A DNA stretch of 64,000 nucleotides, from contig NZ_OZ201293.1 of the NCBI RefSeq assembly GCF_964332355.1, positions 1,860,001-1,924,000 on the forward strand, written 5' to 3'. Under the pieces are notes generated by a model. That model made no database searches, was not told where the DNA came from, and saw only the letters and a list, made by a program, of their open reading frames with translations. Below, piece after piece: positions 9,806-19,208 of the stretch; within the stretch, counting starts at the first letter, position 1, and each line of letters begins with the position of its first letter. Position numbers and translations under genes: made by a program. Origin of the DNA: Imbroritus primus (lineage in GTDB: Bacteria > Pseudomonadota > Gammaproteobacteria > Burkholderiales > Burkholderiaceae).

Positions 9806-10975
9806 ATGACCACCGAACTGACCCTCATCCTGCCGGGCGTGCTGCCGCCACGCGAAAACCGCGAAACGCTCGGCACCGACCTGCTCCGGCAGTTGGAACT
9901 TCCCGCGCTGGAAAAGTTGCTTGCGCAGATGGAGCCAGCTACCGCCGACCAGGACGAAACACACGATGACGCCTACCTGCCGACGCTGCCACACGAGCGC
10001 TGGCTCGCGCGTGCGGCGAAGCTGCAGACCCATGGCCATAGCCTGCCGACGGCGCCCTACATGCGGCTTGCCGCCGGCCTGGCGGCGGGCCAACCTGCCA
10101 GCGCGGCTTCTGGTACCACTTCTGCGGCCGCTTCTCCTGTCACTTCGGCCGCATCTTCCACTACCGTGGCAGCGACGTGGGCGTGCCTGCAGCCGGTTCA
10201 TATTCACGCCGCCCGCGACCATCTCGTGCTGGTAGACCCCGCCCTGCTCGACCTGCAGGCGGACGAGGCCGAAGCCCTGCATGACGCCATCCGGCCGTTG
10301 GTGGCCGACCTCGGCATGACGCTCGAGCGGCCGCTGCCCAGCCACTGGTTCGTATCCGGTGAAACCTTTGGCTCGCTGGAGGCTGCCGCACCCGCTCGCG
10401 CCATTGGCCGCAATATCGACCTGTGGATGCAGGCCGGTGAGCGCGCACGCGACTGGCGCCGCTTCCAGAATGAAGTGCAGATGATCTGGTTCGATCACCC
10501 GGTCAACCAGGTACGCGAGGCAAGCGGTCGCCCCGCCGTCAACTCGGTGTGGCTGCACGGCACCGGCGCGCTGGGGAAGATATCGCCGCTCGCCGAGGCC
10601 GTGTGGGCTGATGACCTGTTCACATGCGGGCTGGCACTGGCTGCGAACACCCCAGTACACCCGGCACCAGCTGCACTGTCTGACTGTACGCTCCCGGCAG
10701 GACACGCCCTCATCATGCTTGACGACGCCAGCGGCAGCGCCGCCAATGGCGACTGGGCTGTTTGGCTCGATACCATGCGCCGGCTCGAAGCGAACTGGTT
10801 TGCACCTGCACTTGCCGCGCTGCGCAGTGGTCAGATCCGCAAACTCCAGCTGGTCGTCAGCAACGATACGCATGTGGCCGCCCGTACCATCACGCGTGGC
10901 GGGCTGCGCAAATTCTGGCGCGGCTTGCAGGGTGACTGGCGACAGCGCTGGCTGACTCTCGGAGGCAAGGCATGA
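9806..10975 (+). CDS. RpfE-type / phosphoglycerate-mutase-like protein
   Basis: A 389-residue protein of the kind annotated in Burkholderiaceae as 'regulatory protein, RpfE type' or as a distant cofactor-independent phosphoglycerate mutase relative (N terminus TLILPGVLPPRENRETLGTD). The function is unknown. Residues of about 95-125 form a low-complexity stretch rich in alanine, serine and threonine, which looks like a flexible linker. The ATG at 9806 follows GGCGGGG; the longer frame from 9761 lacks such a site. It overlaps recJ by four bases (ATGA), so the two genes are translationally coupled. Confidence 0.6.
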   Translation: MTTELTLILPGVLPPRENRETLGTDLLRQLELPALEKLLAQMEPATADQDETHDDAYLPTLPHERWLARAAKLQTHGHSLPTAPYMRLAAGLAAGQPASAASGTTSAAASPVTSAASSTTVAATWACLQPVHIHAARDHLVLVDPALLDLQADEAEALHDAIRPLVADLGMTLERPLPSHWFVSGETFGSLEAAAPARAIGRNIDLWMQAGERARDWRRFQNEVQMIWFDHPVNQVREASGRPAVNSVWLHGTGALGKISPLAEAVWADDLFTCGLALAANTPVHPAPAALSDCTLPAGHALIMLDDASGSAANGDWAVWLDTMRRLEANWFAPALAALRSGQIRKLQLVVSNDTHVAARTITRGGLRKFWRGLQGDWRQRWLTLGGKA

Positions 10976-12669
10976 CTCGCATTACCACCCGCCCGCATGC
11001 GGCGGAAACCGCCAGCCTCCTTGCCGACCAAGGCCTGCACCCGGTGCTGGCCAGGATCTATGCAGCACGCGGCGTCACTGGACCCGATGAGCTGTCGACC
11101 GAGCTACCCCGGCTGTTGCCGCCAGCACAGCTCAAGGGTATCGCCGAGGCGGCCGTCTATCTGGCCGATGCCATCGCCGCACGCAAGCGCTTCCTGATCG
11201 TAGCCGACTACGACTGCGACGGCGCCACTGCCTGCGCCGTCGGCCTGCGCGGGCTGCGCGCGCTCGGGGCACAGGTCGACTACATCGTGCCGAACCGCTT
11301 CGAATATGGCTACGGCCTGACGCCTGAAATCGTCACGCTCGCCGCACAGCACTCGCCGGACGTGATCGTGACCGTCGACAACGGCATCGCCAGCGTAGAT
11401 GGCGTAGCCGCCGCCAATGAACGCGGCATCGACGTGGTGGTCACCGACCATCACCTGCCCGGCGCGGAACTGCCCGCAGCGCGCGTGATTGTCAATCCCA
11501 ACCAGCCAGGCTGCACCTTCCCCAGCAAGAACCTGGCAGGCGTGGGCGTGATGTTCTACGTCCTGCTCGCGCTGCGCGCCGAATTGCGGGAGCGCGGCAT
11601 CTTCACCGCGCAGAGCCAGCCGCGCCTCGATGCGCTGCTCGACCTCGTGGCGCTCGGCACCGTGGCCGACGTGGTGAAGCTCGATGCCAATAACCGCACG
11701 CTAGTGGCGCAAGGTCTCAAGCGCATGCGCGCCGGGCGCATGCATGCCGGCGTGGCCGCACTCTTTCGCGCGGCCGGCCGCGAGGCATCGCGCGCCACCA
11801 CCTTCGACCTCGGCTTTGGGCTGGGTCCGCGCCTCAATGCCGCCGGCCGGCTGGCCGACATGTCGCTCGGCATCGAATGCCTGACCACCGACGATCCCGC
11901 GCGTGCCTGGGAAATCGCCCAGGAGCTCGATGGCATGAACCGCGAGCGCCGCGCCATCGAAGCCGGCATGCAGGAAGAAGCGCTGGCCATCATGGCGCAG
12001 CCGCTGGACGGACTCGACCCCCAGGCCTGCACCACGCTCAGCCTGTTCAACGACACCTGGCACCAGGGCGTGATCGGCATCGTCGCCTCGCGCATCAAGG
12101 AAAAATTCCACCGTCCGACGATCACGTTTGCCCCGGGTGACGACGGCTACATCAAAGGATCCGGGCGTTCCATCCCCGGCTTTCACCTGCGCGATGCGCT
12201 TGACCTGGTTTCCAAACGTCATCCGGGCCTGTTGGTGAAATTCGGCGGACATGCGATGGCTGCCGGCCTCACCCTGCGCGCCGATGATTTTGGCCTGTTC
12301 CGCCAGGCTTTCGAGGCCGTCGGCAAGGAGTGGCTCGACGACGACGCCCTGGCGCGCGTGCTCGAAACCGACGGTGACATCGATGCCAGCCACATGACCA
12401 CGCAGTTCGTCAGCATGCTCGAGGAACTGGTGTGGGGCCAGGGCTTTCCCGCCCCGGTGTTTGCCGGCGAGTTCGCGGTACTGAGTCAGGCCCTGCTCAA
12501 AGACAAGCACCTGAAGCTGCAACTGGGCCGCGGCAACGAACGCTTCGACGCCATCTGGTTCAACCATGCAGTGGAATTAGGGCGCAGCGCGTTCGTGGCA
12601 TACCGGCTCGACAACAACACCTTCAACGGGCGCACGCGTGTCCAGCTGATTGTCGAGCACGCTGAGTAA
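10972..12669 (+). CDS. recJ: single-stranded-DNA-specific exonuclease RecJ
   Basis: A 565-residue DHH-family 5'-3' exonuclease. Metal-binding motifs are VADYDCDGATA near residue 75 and VTDHHLPGAEL near residue 155. The DHHA1 domain carries KFGGHAMAAGL, and a C-terminal OB-fold ends in VQLIVEHAE. RecJ degrades single-stranded DNA in the RecF pathway and in mismatch repair. The length is normal for the family. The start overlaps the stop of the RpfE-type gene (ATGA). Confidence 0.95.
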   Translation: MTRITTRPHAAETASLLADQGLHPVLARIYAARGVTGPDELSTELPRLLPPAQLKGIAEAAVYLADAIAARKRFLIVADYDCDGATACAVGLRGLRALGAQVDYIVPNRFEYGYGLTPEIVTLAAQHSPDVIVTVDNGIASVDGVAAANERGIDVVVTDHHLPGAELPAARVIVNPNQPGCTFPSKNLAGVGVMFYVLLALRAELRERGIFTAQSQPRLDALLDLVALGTVADVVKLDANNRTLVAQGLKRMRAGRMHAGVAALFRAAGREASRATTFDLGFGLGPRLNAAGRLADMSLGIECLTTDDPARAWEIAQELDGMNRERRAIEAGMQEEALAIMAQPLDGLDPQACTTLSLFNDTWHQGVIGIVASRIKEKFHRPTITFAPGDDGYIKGSGRSIPGFHLRDALDLVSKRHPGLLVKFGGHAMAAGLTLRADDFGLFRQAFEAVGKEWLDDDALARVLETDGDIDASHMTTQFVSMLEELVWGQGFPAPVFAGEFAVLSQALLKDKHLKLQLGRGNERFDAIWFNHAVELGRSAFVAYRLDNNTFNGRTRVQLIVEHAE

Positions 12670-12847
12670 CGCCGCCGTCTACCTTGGGGGACGCTTCGCA
12701 CCCATACGGCTGCCGCAGCCCCGGCAGCCGATTTTTCGCACGGCCCGAACGGCCGCAGCGGCATGCGGAGCCATCACGTGTGCTTTCGCACGCATTTTCC
12801 AGGTGCGGAAAGTCGCGCAAAAACCCTAGGAACGGCCGTCATTCCGT

Positions 12848-12853
12848 TATAAT
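12848..12853 (+). promoter_or_regulatory. candidate -10 box upstream of prfB
   Basis: A perfect TATAAT lies 27 bases before the prfB ATG, in the 210 bp gap after recJ. No good -35 hexamer is seen at the expected distance, so this is only a weak promoter call. Confidence 0.3.
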
Positions 12854-12879
12854 TCAAGGTTTTGGATCGCTGGAAGATC

Positions 12880-13984
12880 ATGGAAGCAGAGCGCCTCAAC
12901 AGTATCGCAACCCTTTTGGCCGACCTCGCCGAGCGCGAAGCCGAGCTCCGGGGGTATCTTTGACTTCGATGTCAAAGCCCAACGCCTGATCGAAGTTTCC
13001 CAGGAACTCGAAGACCCGGAAGTCTGGAACAACGCCAAGCGCGCCCAGGAACTCGGCCGCGAGAAGAAATCACTGGAAGACGTGGTCGAGCGCCTGACCA
13101 AGCTCAAGGCTGACCTCGACGGTGCCCAGGAACTGCTCGAACTGGCGCGCGAGGAAGGCGACGAAGACACGCTCGAGGCCATCGAGGCCGATGCGCAGGC
13201 CATGGAAGCGGTGGTGGAAGACATGGAATTCCGCCGCATGTTCTCCAACCCGATGGACCCGGCCAACTGCTTCATCGACATCCAGGCCGGCGCGGGCGGC
13301 ACCGAGGCGTGCGACTGGGCCTCCATGCTGCTGCGCCAGTACCTGAAATACTGCGAACGCAAGGGCTTCAAGGCCGAGGTGCTGGAAGAATCCGAGGGCG
13401 ACGTAGCCGGCATCAAGAGCGCCACCGTGAAGATCGAAGGCGAATACGCCTACGGCTTCCTGCGAACCGAGACCGGCGTGCACCGCCTCGTGCGCAAGTC
13501 GCCGTTCGACTCGTCGGGTGGGCGCCATACGTCCTTCTCTTCCGTGTTCTGCTATCCGGAGGTGGATGACTCCATCGAGATCGAGGTCAATCCAGCCGAC
13601 CTGCGCATCGACACCTACCGCGCCTCGGGCGCGGGCGGCCAGCACATCAACAAGACCGATTCGGCCGTGCGGATCACGCACATTCCATCCGGCATCGTGG
13701 TGCAGTGCCAGAACGACCGCTCGCAGCACCGCAACCGCGCGGAAGCCATGACAATGCTGAAGTCGCGCCTGTTCGAATTCGAACTGCGCAAGCGCCAGGC
13801 CGAGCAGGACAAGCTGGAAGCATCCAAGACCGATGTGGGTTGGGGCCACCAGATCCGGTCTTATGTGCTCGACCAGAGTCGCATCAAGGACCTGCGCACC
13901 AACGTCGAGATCTCGAACACCCAGAAGGTGCTCGATGGCGATCTAGATCCGTTTATTTCCGCCAGCCTGAAGCAAGGGCTGTAA
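12880..13984 (+). CDS. prfB: peptide chain release factor 2 (programmed +1 frameshift)
   Basis: RF2 ends translation at UGA and UAA codons. The gene is split across two frames: ATG at 12880 encodes 27 residues and reaches an in-frame TGA at 12961-12963, and decoding resumes at GAC 12962 after a +1 shift, giving 367 residues in all, the usual length. The anticodon-like SPF motif appears in RKSPFDSSGGRHT, and the catalytic GGQ motif in ASGAGGQHINKTDS. The frameshift is the classic autoregulatory device: low RF2 slows termination at the TGA and favours the shift. The coordinates span both frames. Confidence 0.96.
12949..12964 (+). promoter_or_regulatory. prfB: RF2 programmed +1 frameshift site
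   Basis: A run of five G (12950-12954) acts as the internal Shine-Dalgarno-like element, followed by TAT, CTT and the in-frame TGA with C as the next base. This is the canonical slippery CTT-TGA-C arrangement of bacterial RF2 genes. Confidence 0.93.
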
Positions 13985-14064
13985 GTCACTGCAAGTCCGG
14001 CCAGCGGGGCAGCACGTCAACTGCCCTGCTGCACTACCCGTAACCGACACCCCGAGGGGCTGCC

Positions 14065-14808
14065 ATGAAACTGTTCGTGATCACCGGTGCGTCGCGCGGC
14101 CTGGGCGAGGCCCTGGTCCGCGCCCTGCTGCAGCCCGGCCATCATCTGGTCTGCGTGGCACGGCGCGACAATCCCGCCCTGCGCGAAGCCGCGCAGCAGG
14201 CCGGCGTACCGCTCGACTGGCATTGCCGCGACCTCGCCGACACGGACGCCGCGCAGCAGTGGACGCGTGACACGCTCGCCGCTCTGCCCGGCGGCTTCGG
14301 CATGGCGACGCTGATCCTCAATGCCGGCGTGGTGGAGCCGATCGGCGACCTGGCTGCCCTCGAGGCCGCTACGCTGGTGCCACATCTGCAACTCAACCTG
14401 GTCTCGCCCATGCTGACCACGGCAGCTTTCATCCAGGCGACTGATGGCTGGAACTGCACCCGCCGCGTACTGGCCATCTCCTCCGGTGCTGCCCGTCGGC
14501 CGATCGAAGGCTGGAGCGCTTACTGCGCCGGCAAGGCAGGCCTCGACATGTTCGTGCGCTCGATCAACGCCGAATATGCCGCCCGCCCGGCAGGAAAAAG
14601 CGTACGCGCCGTGGCCCTGGCGCCGGGCGTAATCGACACCGGCATGCAGGACATCATCCGCACACAGGAATTCGCCCAGGTGGAGCGCTTCCGCGACCTG
14701 AAGTCGCAAGGCAACCTCGCATCCCCCGACACGGTTGCAGCGGCCATCAAGAAATATCTCGAACGCGACGATTTTGGCGCGACCGAACTCGACGACCTGC
14801 GCAAGTAA
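14065..14808 (+). CDS. SDR family NAD(P)-dependent oxidoreductase
   Basis: A 247-residue classical short-chain dehydrogenase. The Rossmann motif TGASRGLGEAL lies at residues 8-18, LNAGVVEPIGD provides the NAG motif, and the catalytic Ser-Tyr-Lys set is seen in AISSGAARRPIEGWSAYCAGKAG with YxxxK. The arginine after the glycine motif (VARRDN) favours NADPH. The overall pattern resembles sepiapterin-reductase/benzil-reductase-like members, but the substrate cannot be told. GAGGGG lies at proper distance before the ATG. It sits between prfB and lysS on the same strand with short gaps. Confidence 0.85.
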   Translation: MKLFVITGASRGLGEALVRALLQPGHHLVCVARRDNPALREAAQQAGVPLDWHCRDLADTDAAQQWTRDTLAALPGGFGMATLILNAGVVEPIGDLAALEAATLVPHLQLNLVSPMLTTAAFIQATDGWNCTRRVLAISSGAARRPIEGWSAYCAGKAGLDMFVRSINAEYAARPAGKSVRAVALAPGVIDTGMQDIIRTQEFAQVERFRDLKSQGNLASPDTVAAAIKKYLERDDFGATELDDLRK

Positions 14809-14852
14809 GCACCTTCTGCACCGATTCAAGCCTTATACATTTCACGACCATC

Positions 14853-16370
14853 ATGACCGAACCGACCCCCGTTCCCGCCGCCGACGAAAACCAGATCATG
14901 GCGGAGCGTCGCGAGAAACTGCAGGCGCTGCGGCAGCACGGCGTCGCCTATCCCAACGACTTCCAGCCGACGCATCACGCGGCCGATCTGCACGAACGCT
15001 ATGTCGATGCCGACCAGCCGACGCTCGAAGCCAAGCAGATCCAGATCGCCATCGCCGGCCGCATGATGCTCAAGCGCATCATGGGCAAGGCCAGCTTCGC
15101 CACGGTGCAGGATGGTAGCGGCCAGATCCAGTTCTACATCACGCGCGACAACCTTGGCGAAGAAGCCTACGCGGCCTTCAAGCACTGGGACATGGGCGAC
15201 ATTATCGCCGCGCGCGGCACACTGTTCCGTACGAACAAGGGTGAGCTCTCGGTGCTGGTGAAGGAATTGCGCCTGCTCTCCAAGTCGCTGCGCCCGTTGC
15301 CGGACAAGTTCCATGGCCTGGCCGACCAGGAGATGAAGTACCGCCAGCGCTATGTCGACCTGATCGTGTCGCCGGAAACGCGCAACACCTTCCGCGCGCG
15401 CACCAAGGCCCTCTCCTCGCTGCGCCGCCATATGGCCGATGCCGGCTTCATGGAAGTTGAAACGCCGATGCTGCACCCGATCCCGGGCGGCGCGGCAGCC
15501 AAGCCTTTCATCACGCACCACAATGCGCTGGACATGCAGATGTACATGCGCATCGCCCCGGAGCTCTACCTCAAGCGCCTGATCGTCGGCGGCTTCGAGC
15601 GCGTGTTCGAGGTGAACCGCAACTTCCGCAACGAAGGCGTGAGTCCGCGTCACAATCCAGAATTCACGATGATGGAGTTCTACGCGGCCTACACGGACTA
15701 CCGCTGGCTGATGGACTTTACCGAAAGCCTGATCCGCAATGCCGCCATCGATGCCCAGGGCTCGGCCGTGCTCACCTACCAGGGCCGCGAGCTGGATCTG
15801 TCCAAACCCTTCCACCGCCTGACCATCACTGGCGCCATCCAGAAATACGCACCGCAGTACACCAATGCACAACTGGCCGATGCGGAATTTCTGCGCACCG
15901 AACTGCGCAAATTCGGCGTCAATCCGGATGCCGCCAACCTGAAGAACGCCGGCATCGGCGCACTGCAGCTGGCACTGTTCGAGGAAACCGCCGAGAGCCA
16001 GCTGTGGGAGCCGACCTTCATCATCGACTACCCCGTCGAAGTATCACCGCTCGCGCGCGCCTCGGACACGGTGCCGGGCATTACCGAACGTTTCGAGCTG
16101 TTCATCACCGGCCGCGAGATTGCCAACGGCTTCTCGGAGCTGAACGATCCGGAAGACCAGGCTGCGCGCTTCCGCAAGCAGGTCGAACAGAAGGATGCCG
16201 GCGACGAGGAAGCCATGTTCTACGATGCCGACTACATTCGCGCCCTCGAGTACGGCATGCCCCCGACAGGCGGTTGCGGCATCGGTATCGACCGGCTGGT
16301 GATGCTGCTGACCGACAGCCCGAATATCCGCGACGTGATTCTGTTCCCGCATCTGCGGAAAGAGGATTGA
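14853..16370 (+). CDS. lysS: lysyl-tRNA synthetase (class II)
   Basis: A 505-residue class II aminoacyl-tRNA synthetase that charges tRNA-Lys. The N-terminal OB-fold anticodon-binding domain spans about residues 50-160. Motif 2 is visible as FRNEGVSPRHNPEFTMMEFY and motif 3 as GIGIDRLVMLLTD near the C terminus. Length and domain order are normal. It is followed by a strong intrinsic terminator at 16424-16448. Confidence 0.96.
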   Translation: MTEPTPVPAADENQIMAERREKLQALRQHGVAYPNDFQPTHHAADLHERYVDADQPTLEAKQIQIAIAGRMMLKRIMGKASFATVQDGSGQIQFYITRDNLGEEAYAAFKHWDMGDIIAARGTLFRTNKGELSVLVKELRLLSKSLRPLPDKFHGLADQEMKYRQRYVDLIVSPETRNTFRARTKALSSLRRHMADAGFMEVETPMLHPIPGGAAAKPFITHHNALDMQMYMRIAPELYLKRLIVGGFERVFEVNRNFRNEGVSPRHNPEFTMMEFYAAYTDYRWLMDFTESLIRNAAIDAQGSAVLTYQGRELDLSKPFHRLTITGAIQKYAPQYTNAQLADAEFLRTELRKFGVNPDAANLKNAGIGALQLALFEETAESQLWEPTFIIDYPVEVSPLARASDTVPGITERFELFITGREIANGFSELNDPEDQAARFRKQVEQKDAGDEEAMFYDADYIRALEYGMPPTGGCGIGIDRLVMLLTDSPNIRDVILFPHLRKED

Positions 16371-16423
16371 GGCATGTGGCCATGAGCATGGCGGCTGCGT
16401 GGTGCAGCGTGATGCCGGATGAA

Positions 16424-16448
16424 AGCCTCCCGCCTGGGAGGCTTTTTT
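16424..16448 (+). terminator. rho-independent terminator after lysS
   Basis: A perfect 7-bp stem, GCCTCCC paired with GGGAGGC around a GCCT loop, is followed at once by six T. It lies 54 bp after the lysS stop. Confidence 0.9.
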
Positions 16449-16881
16449 ATTGCCGCGAGACTATTTGTCTATCGCATGCATGGATCCGCTGCCGCAGGCT
16501 GAATCGATAAGCGAAGCGGCTGCCAGTCCCATCCGGCTCCTCGGGTCACTCCCAATCCCGACGCTCCCGTCAACCAGAGTGTCGAGTCTCTCCCCGCTTG
16601 CTGAAAACGGCCACGGATAACGTCACCATCCTCATCACGTTTGTCGGTTCCCGTTCAAACACTTAGGAATTTTCTTACCGCGGCAGCATCTTTACACTTC
16701 GCGGCGCTCAAGCGATCGGCACACATCGATGGGCGAGATCATTCAATCGATCTCGCGCGACAAACAAATCAAAAAACATGACTCACTGTCGTGCTGTACA
16801 TCTATAGTTACTCCAGCGACCACGGTAAGCAGTGCGACATCAGCAGCAATGGATCGCTGACAGCATCGACGAAGGAGCCCC
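16449..16881. other. intergenic region between lysS terminator and MFS gene
   Basis: No coding region is convincing in these 433 bp. The last 150 bases are less GC-rich and contain TATAGT at about 16803-16808, a possible -10 box without a clear -35. A GAAGGAG ribosome site lies just before the MFS start at 16882. Confidence 0.4.
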
Positions 16882-18108
16882 ATGTTGAACCTGTGGAAAC
16901 ACCCACCCGCCGGTCTCGCGCTGATCGCCATCGTCATATTCGTCGACATGCTGATGTACGGCGCGATGATTCCGCTACTGCCCGAGCTGATGCAACGCTT
17001 CGGGATGAGTGGCGCCATGGCGGGTCTGTTTCTCGGTCTGTATCCCCTCATCATGATGTCGCTCAGCCTCGCATTCGGCCGGCTGGCAGATCGCCACGCC
17101 CGGCATCGGCTGATCGGCGGCGCACTCCTGATGGCCGTGCTGGGCTGCCTGATGATTGCGCAGGCCAGTACGCTGCCGATGCTATTCATGGGCCGGGTGC
17201 TCCAGTCACTCTCGGCCACCCTGCTCTGGACCTCCACGCTGGCGATGGTGGCCCGCCAGTTCATGGACGGAAAACGCACGCAGGCGCTGGCGATCTGCAG
17301 CAGCGCGAGCATGGCGGGATTGCTGGTGGGACCGGTGGTGTCCGGCTGGATCGCAGAGCGGATCGGCTACCCCTTGACCTTCCACATGCTCGCGGTGCTG
17401 TATGCCACGCTGGCCTGCGCGGCGCTGATCCTTTTGCGCGAGCCACGGCAATCCGACGCAGCCGTGACCGCGCATTTTTCCATGCTGGGTTTCCTGCGCC
17501 TGCCTGCAGTCGTGCCGGTCATCCTGCTGCTGGCCAGCGGCATGGTGCTGCTCGGTCTGTTCGAAATCCTGCTGCCGCGCTATCTCGTATCAGCATTCCA
17601 AGTCACGCCGTTCCAGTTGGGCATTGTGCTGTCCGTCTTCACGCTCAGCTACAGCCTCTCCAGCCTGTTCGCCGCACGCTACTGGGACCGCCAGCGCAGC
17701 CGCCCCGTGACCACCGCGCTACGCTCCGGCCTGATCGTCACGGCCGCGCTGCTACTGGTGGCAGGGCTGCCCGCGTCGGTGTGGGGATTTGCCGTAGCGA
17801 TCGGCCTGACGGGAATCTCAATGGGATACTGGATGTCGCCGCTTATGGACATGATGTCACGCGCGATGGAACGCTCCACGGCCACGCTTGCCCACGGAGC
17901 AATCGGCGCGCTGTATAACCTGATCTCGTCCGCAGGCCTGGCGCTCGGCGCGACCGGTGGCGGGGTTGCCGGCGACTATCTTTCCTTGCAGATCATCCTG
18001 GCCGCCATTGCCGTGCTGGCCATTCTTCAGGCCATCATCCTGCCAGCCGGGATCGGTGACGTGGGCACGCAAGAGTCAACACAAGAATCGGCGCAAAAGT
18101 CGGCCTGA
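16882..18108 (+). CDS. MFS transporter (putative efflux)
   Basis: A 408-residue major facilitator superfamily protein with about 12 hydrophobic segments. The cytoplasmic loop between helices 2 and 3 carries FGRLADRHARHRL, the MFS motif A pattern. It resembles drug:H+ antiporter-type exporters; the substrate is unknown. GAAGGAG lies seven bases before the ATG. It faces the four-gene betaine-type operon and its 3' end overlaps the last gene of that operon by 82 bp. Its last residues, TQESTQESAQKSA, come from three near-identical 12-bp units. Export of the neighbouring operon's product is a reasonable but untested idea. Confidence 0.8.
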   Translation: MLNLWKHPPAGLALIAIVIFVDMLMYGAMIPLLPELMQRFGMSGAMAGLFLGLYPLIMMSLSLAFGRLADRHARHRLIGGALLMAVLGCLMIAQASTLPMLFMGRVLQSLSATLLWTSTLAMVARQFMDGKRTQALAICSSASMAGLLVGPVVSGWIAERIGYPLTFHMLAVLYATLACAALILLREPRQSDAAVTAHFSMLGFLRLPAVVPVILLLASGMVLLGLFEILLPRYLVSAFQVTPFQLGIVLSVFTLSYSLSSLFAARYWDRQRSRPVTTALRSGLIVTAALLLVAGLPASVWGFAVAIGLTGISMGYWMSPLMDMMSRAMERSTATLAHGAIGALYNLISSAGLALGATGGGVAGDYLSLQIILAAIAVLAILQAIILPAGIGDVGTQESTQESAQKSA

Positions 18109-19208
18109 TCGCGCAGGAAATTCAAGCGTGCGATGAAGTATTCCCACGGAACATAGGCATCGATCAGATGGCGATCGCCGCTAGTCGGATCAAAAGCGCG
18201 CCGTCCATGCAGCAGCCGGCCATTCTGTACGGCAACACACTCGCCGGCCTGAAGCTTAACGACCAGTTGGTAATCCGGATGCTTGAGGTAGCGGAAGAAC
18301 GCCACGTACGCCTCATAGAACGCATCGACCCGTTCGGGTGCGAGTTTCCAGTTGAAGCAGTGGGAATGCCCGAAGAAGACTCCGCTGATATCCCCTGCTT
18401 CGTTCAGTTCGATGATCGGCCGGCGTCGGATAAAGTGGTAGCGCCAGCCCTGATAGAACTGCTGGAATTCGATGGGTGTCTCGACGAGGATCGAGAACGC
18501 TTCCGGATGGTCACGCCGGAAGTCGGTCGCAGCCTGGAATCCATCCACAAGCACCGTTTCACCCCCGTTCGCCGCATTCACCTTGAAATAGAGGAACTGC
18601 AACAGCGGCGCCGTGTGCATGTAGGTGGAGTAGTCGGTATGCGGTGTCAGCGCGCAGCCGCTTTCGGACAGATCCTGGGCGCCGCTCGATGAGCGGATGT
18701 GCGCGAAGCGGCCATACTCGGTGTAGTGAATCGGGCCGATTGACGAGACGAAGCGATCGAGCGCGTCGAGCTCCACGTCGCGGAACAACACGAAACCCAG
18801 GCGGAGCAGATCGTCCTGCCAGGTTTGCGACTCTGCGGACTCGGCTGGCAGCGTATGCCAGGGCAGGTGCTGCCGCCCCCAGGTTTCGGCACGCCACAGG
18901 ACGGGAGGAATTTGCTGCTCGACTGACACAATCCGCGTCGGCTGCCGCGCCAGCCAGGTCAGCGCATACCGGCTTTCATGCGGCGGCGACTCGTCCCAGA
19001 CAATGTGCAGCGTATCACCATCGATGGCGTGATGCTGCATGCCGGGTGGCCGCCGCACCAGCGAGATGTCGAAGAGTTTCTGGAATGAACTGGGATCGCG
19101 GCAGTGCGGACAGGTACAGTTGTCGCGCAACCAGGTCAGATGGAATGTTTGACCGCCGATTTCCAGGCAGCCAGGCACCGACGCGGATGAGGCAGTCATG
19201 GCAGTCAT
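18027..19208 (-). CDS. gamma-butyrobetaine dioxygenase-like Fe(II)/2-oxoglutarate hydroxylase
   Basis: A 393-residue member of the BBOX/TMLH family, which hydroxylates the C3 position of trimethylammonium acids; BBOX makes carnitine from gamma-butyrobetaine. The N-terminal zinc domain shows WLRDNCTCPHC (Cys31, Cys33, Cys36) and a later His68 in DTLHIVWDE, as in human BBOX. The double-stranded beta-helix core carries the iron ligands His190-x-Asp192 (HTDYS) and His334 (LLHGRRAF), and Arg346 is placed to bind 2-oxoglutarate. The start overlaps the upstream methyltransferase stop as ATGA. The C-terminal tail (CADSCVDSCVPTS) is repeat-derived and read antisense to the end of the MFS gene. The exact substrate (gamma-butyrobetaine or an analogue) is inferred. 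Confidence 0.85.
   Translation of the reverse strand: MTAMTASSASVPGCLEIGGQTFHLTWLRDNCTCPHCRDPSSFQKLFDISLVRRPPGMQHHAIDGDTLHIVWDESPPHESRYALTWLARQPTRIVSVEQQIPPVLWRAETWGRQHLPWHTLPAESAESQTWQDDLLRLGFVLFRDVELDALDRFVSSIGPIHYTEYGRFAHIRSSSGAQDLSESGCALTPHTDYSTYMHTAPLLQFLYFKVNAANGGETVLVDGFQAATDFRRDHPEAFSILVETPIEFQQFYQGWRYHFIRRRPIIELNEAGDISGVFFGHSHCFNWKLAPERVDAFYEAYVAFFRYLKHPDYQLVVKLQAGECVAVQNGRLLHGRRAFDPTSGDRHLIDAYVPWEYFIARLNFLRDQADFCADSCVDSCVPTSPIPAGRMMA
18068..18103. repeat. three 12-bp tandem repeats shared by two convergent gene ends
   Basis: Units at 18068-18079, 18080-18091 and 18092-18103 follow the pattern c-r-c-a-a-r-a-r-t-c-r-r. On the plus strand they encode the TQES/TQES/AQKS tail of the MFS protein. 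On the minus strand they encode the CVDS/CADS tail of the dioxygenase. Confidence 0.75.

Noticed and set aside
18027..19208. Calling the dioxygenase a taurine dioxygenase (TauD)
   Set aside because: The N-terminal zinc domain with WLRDNCTCPHC is specific to the BBOX/TMLH branch and is absent from TauD.
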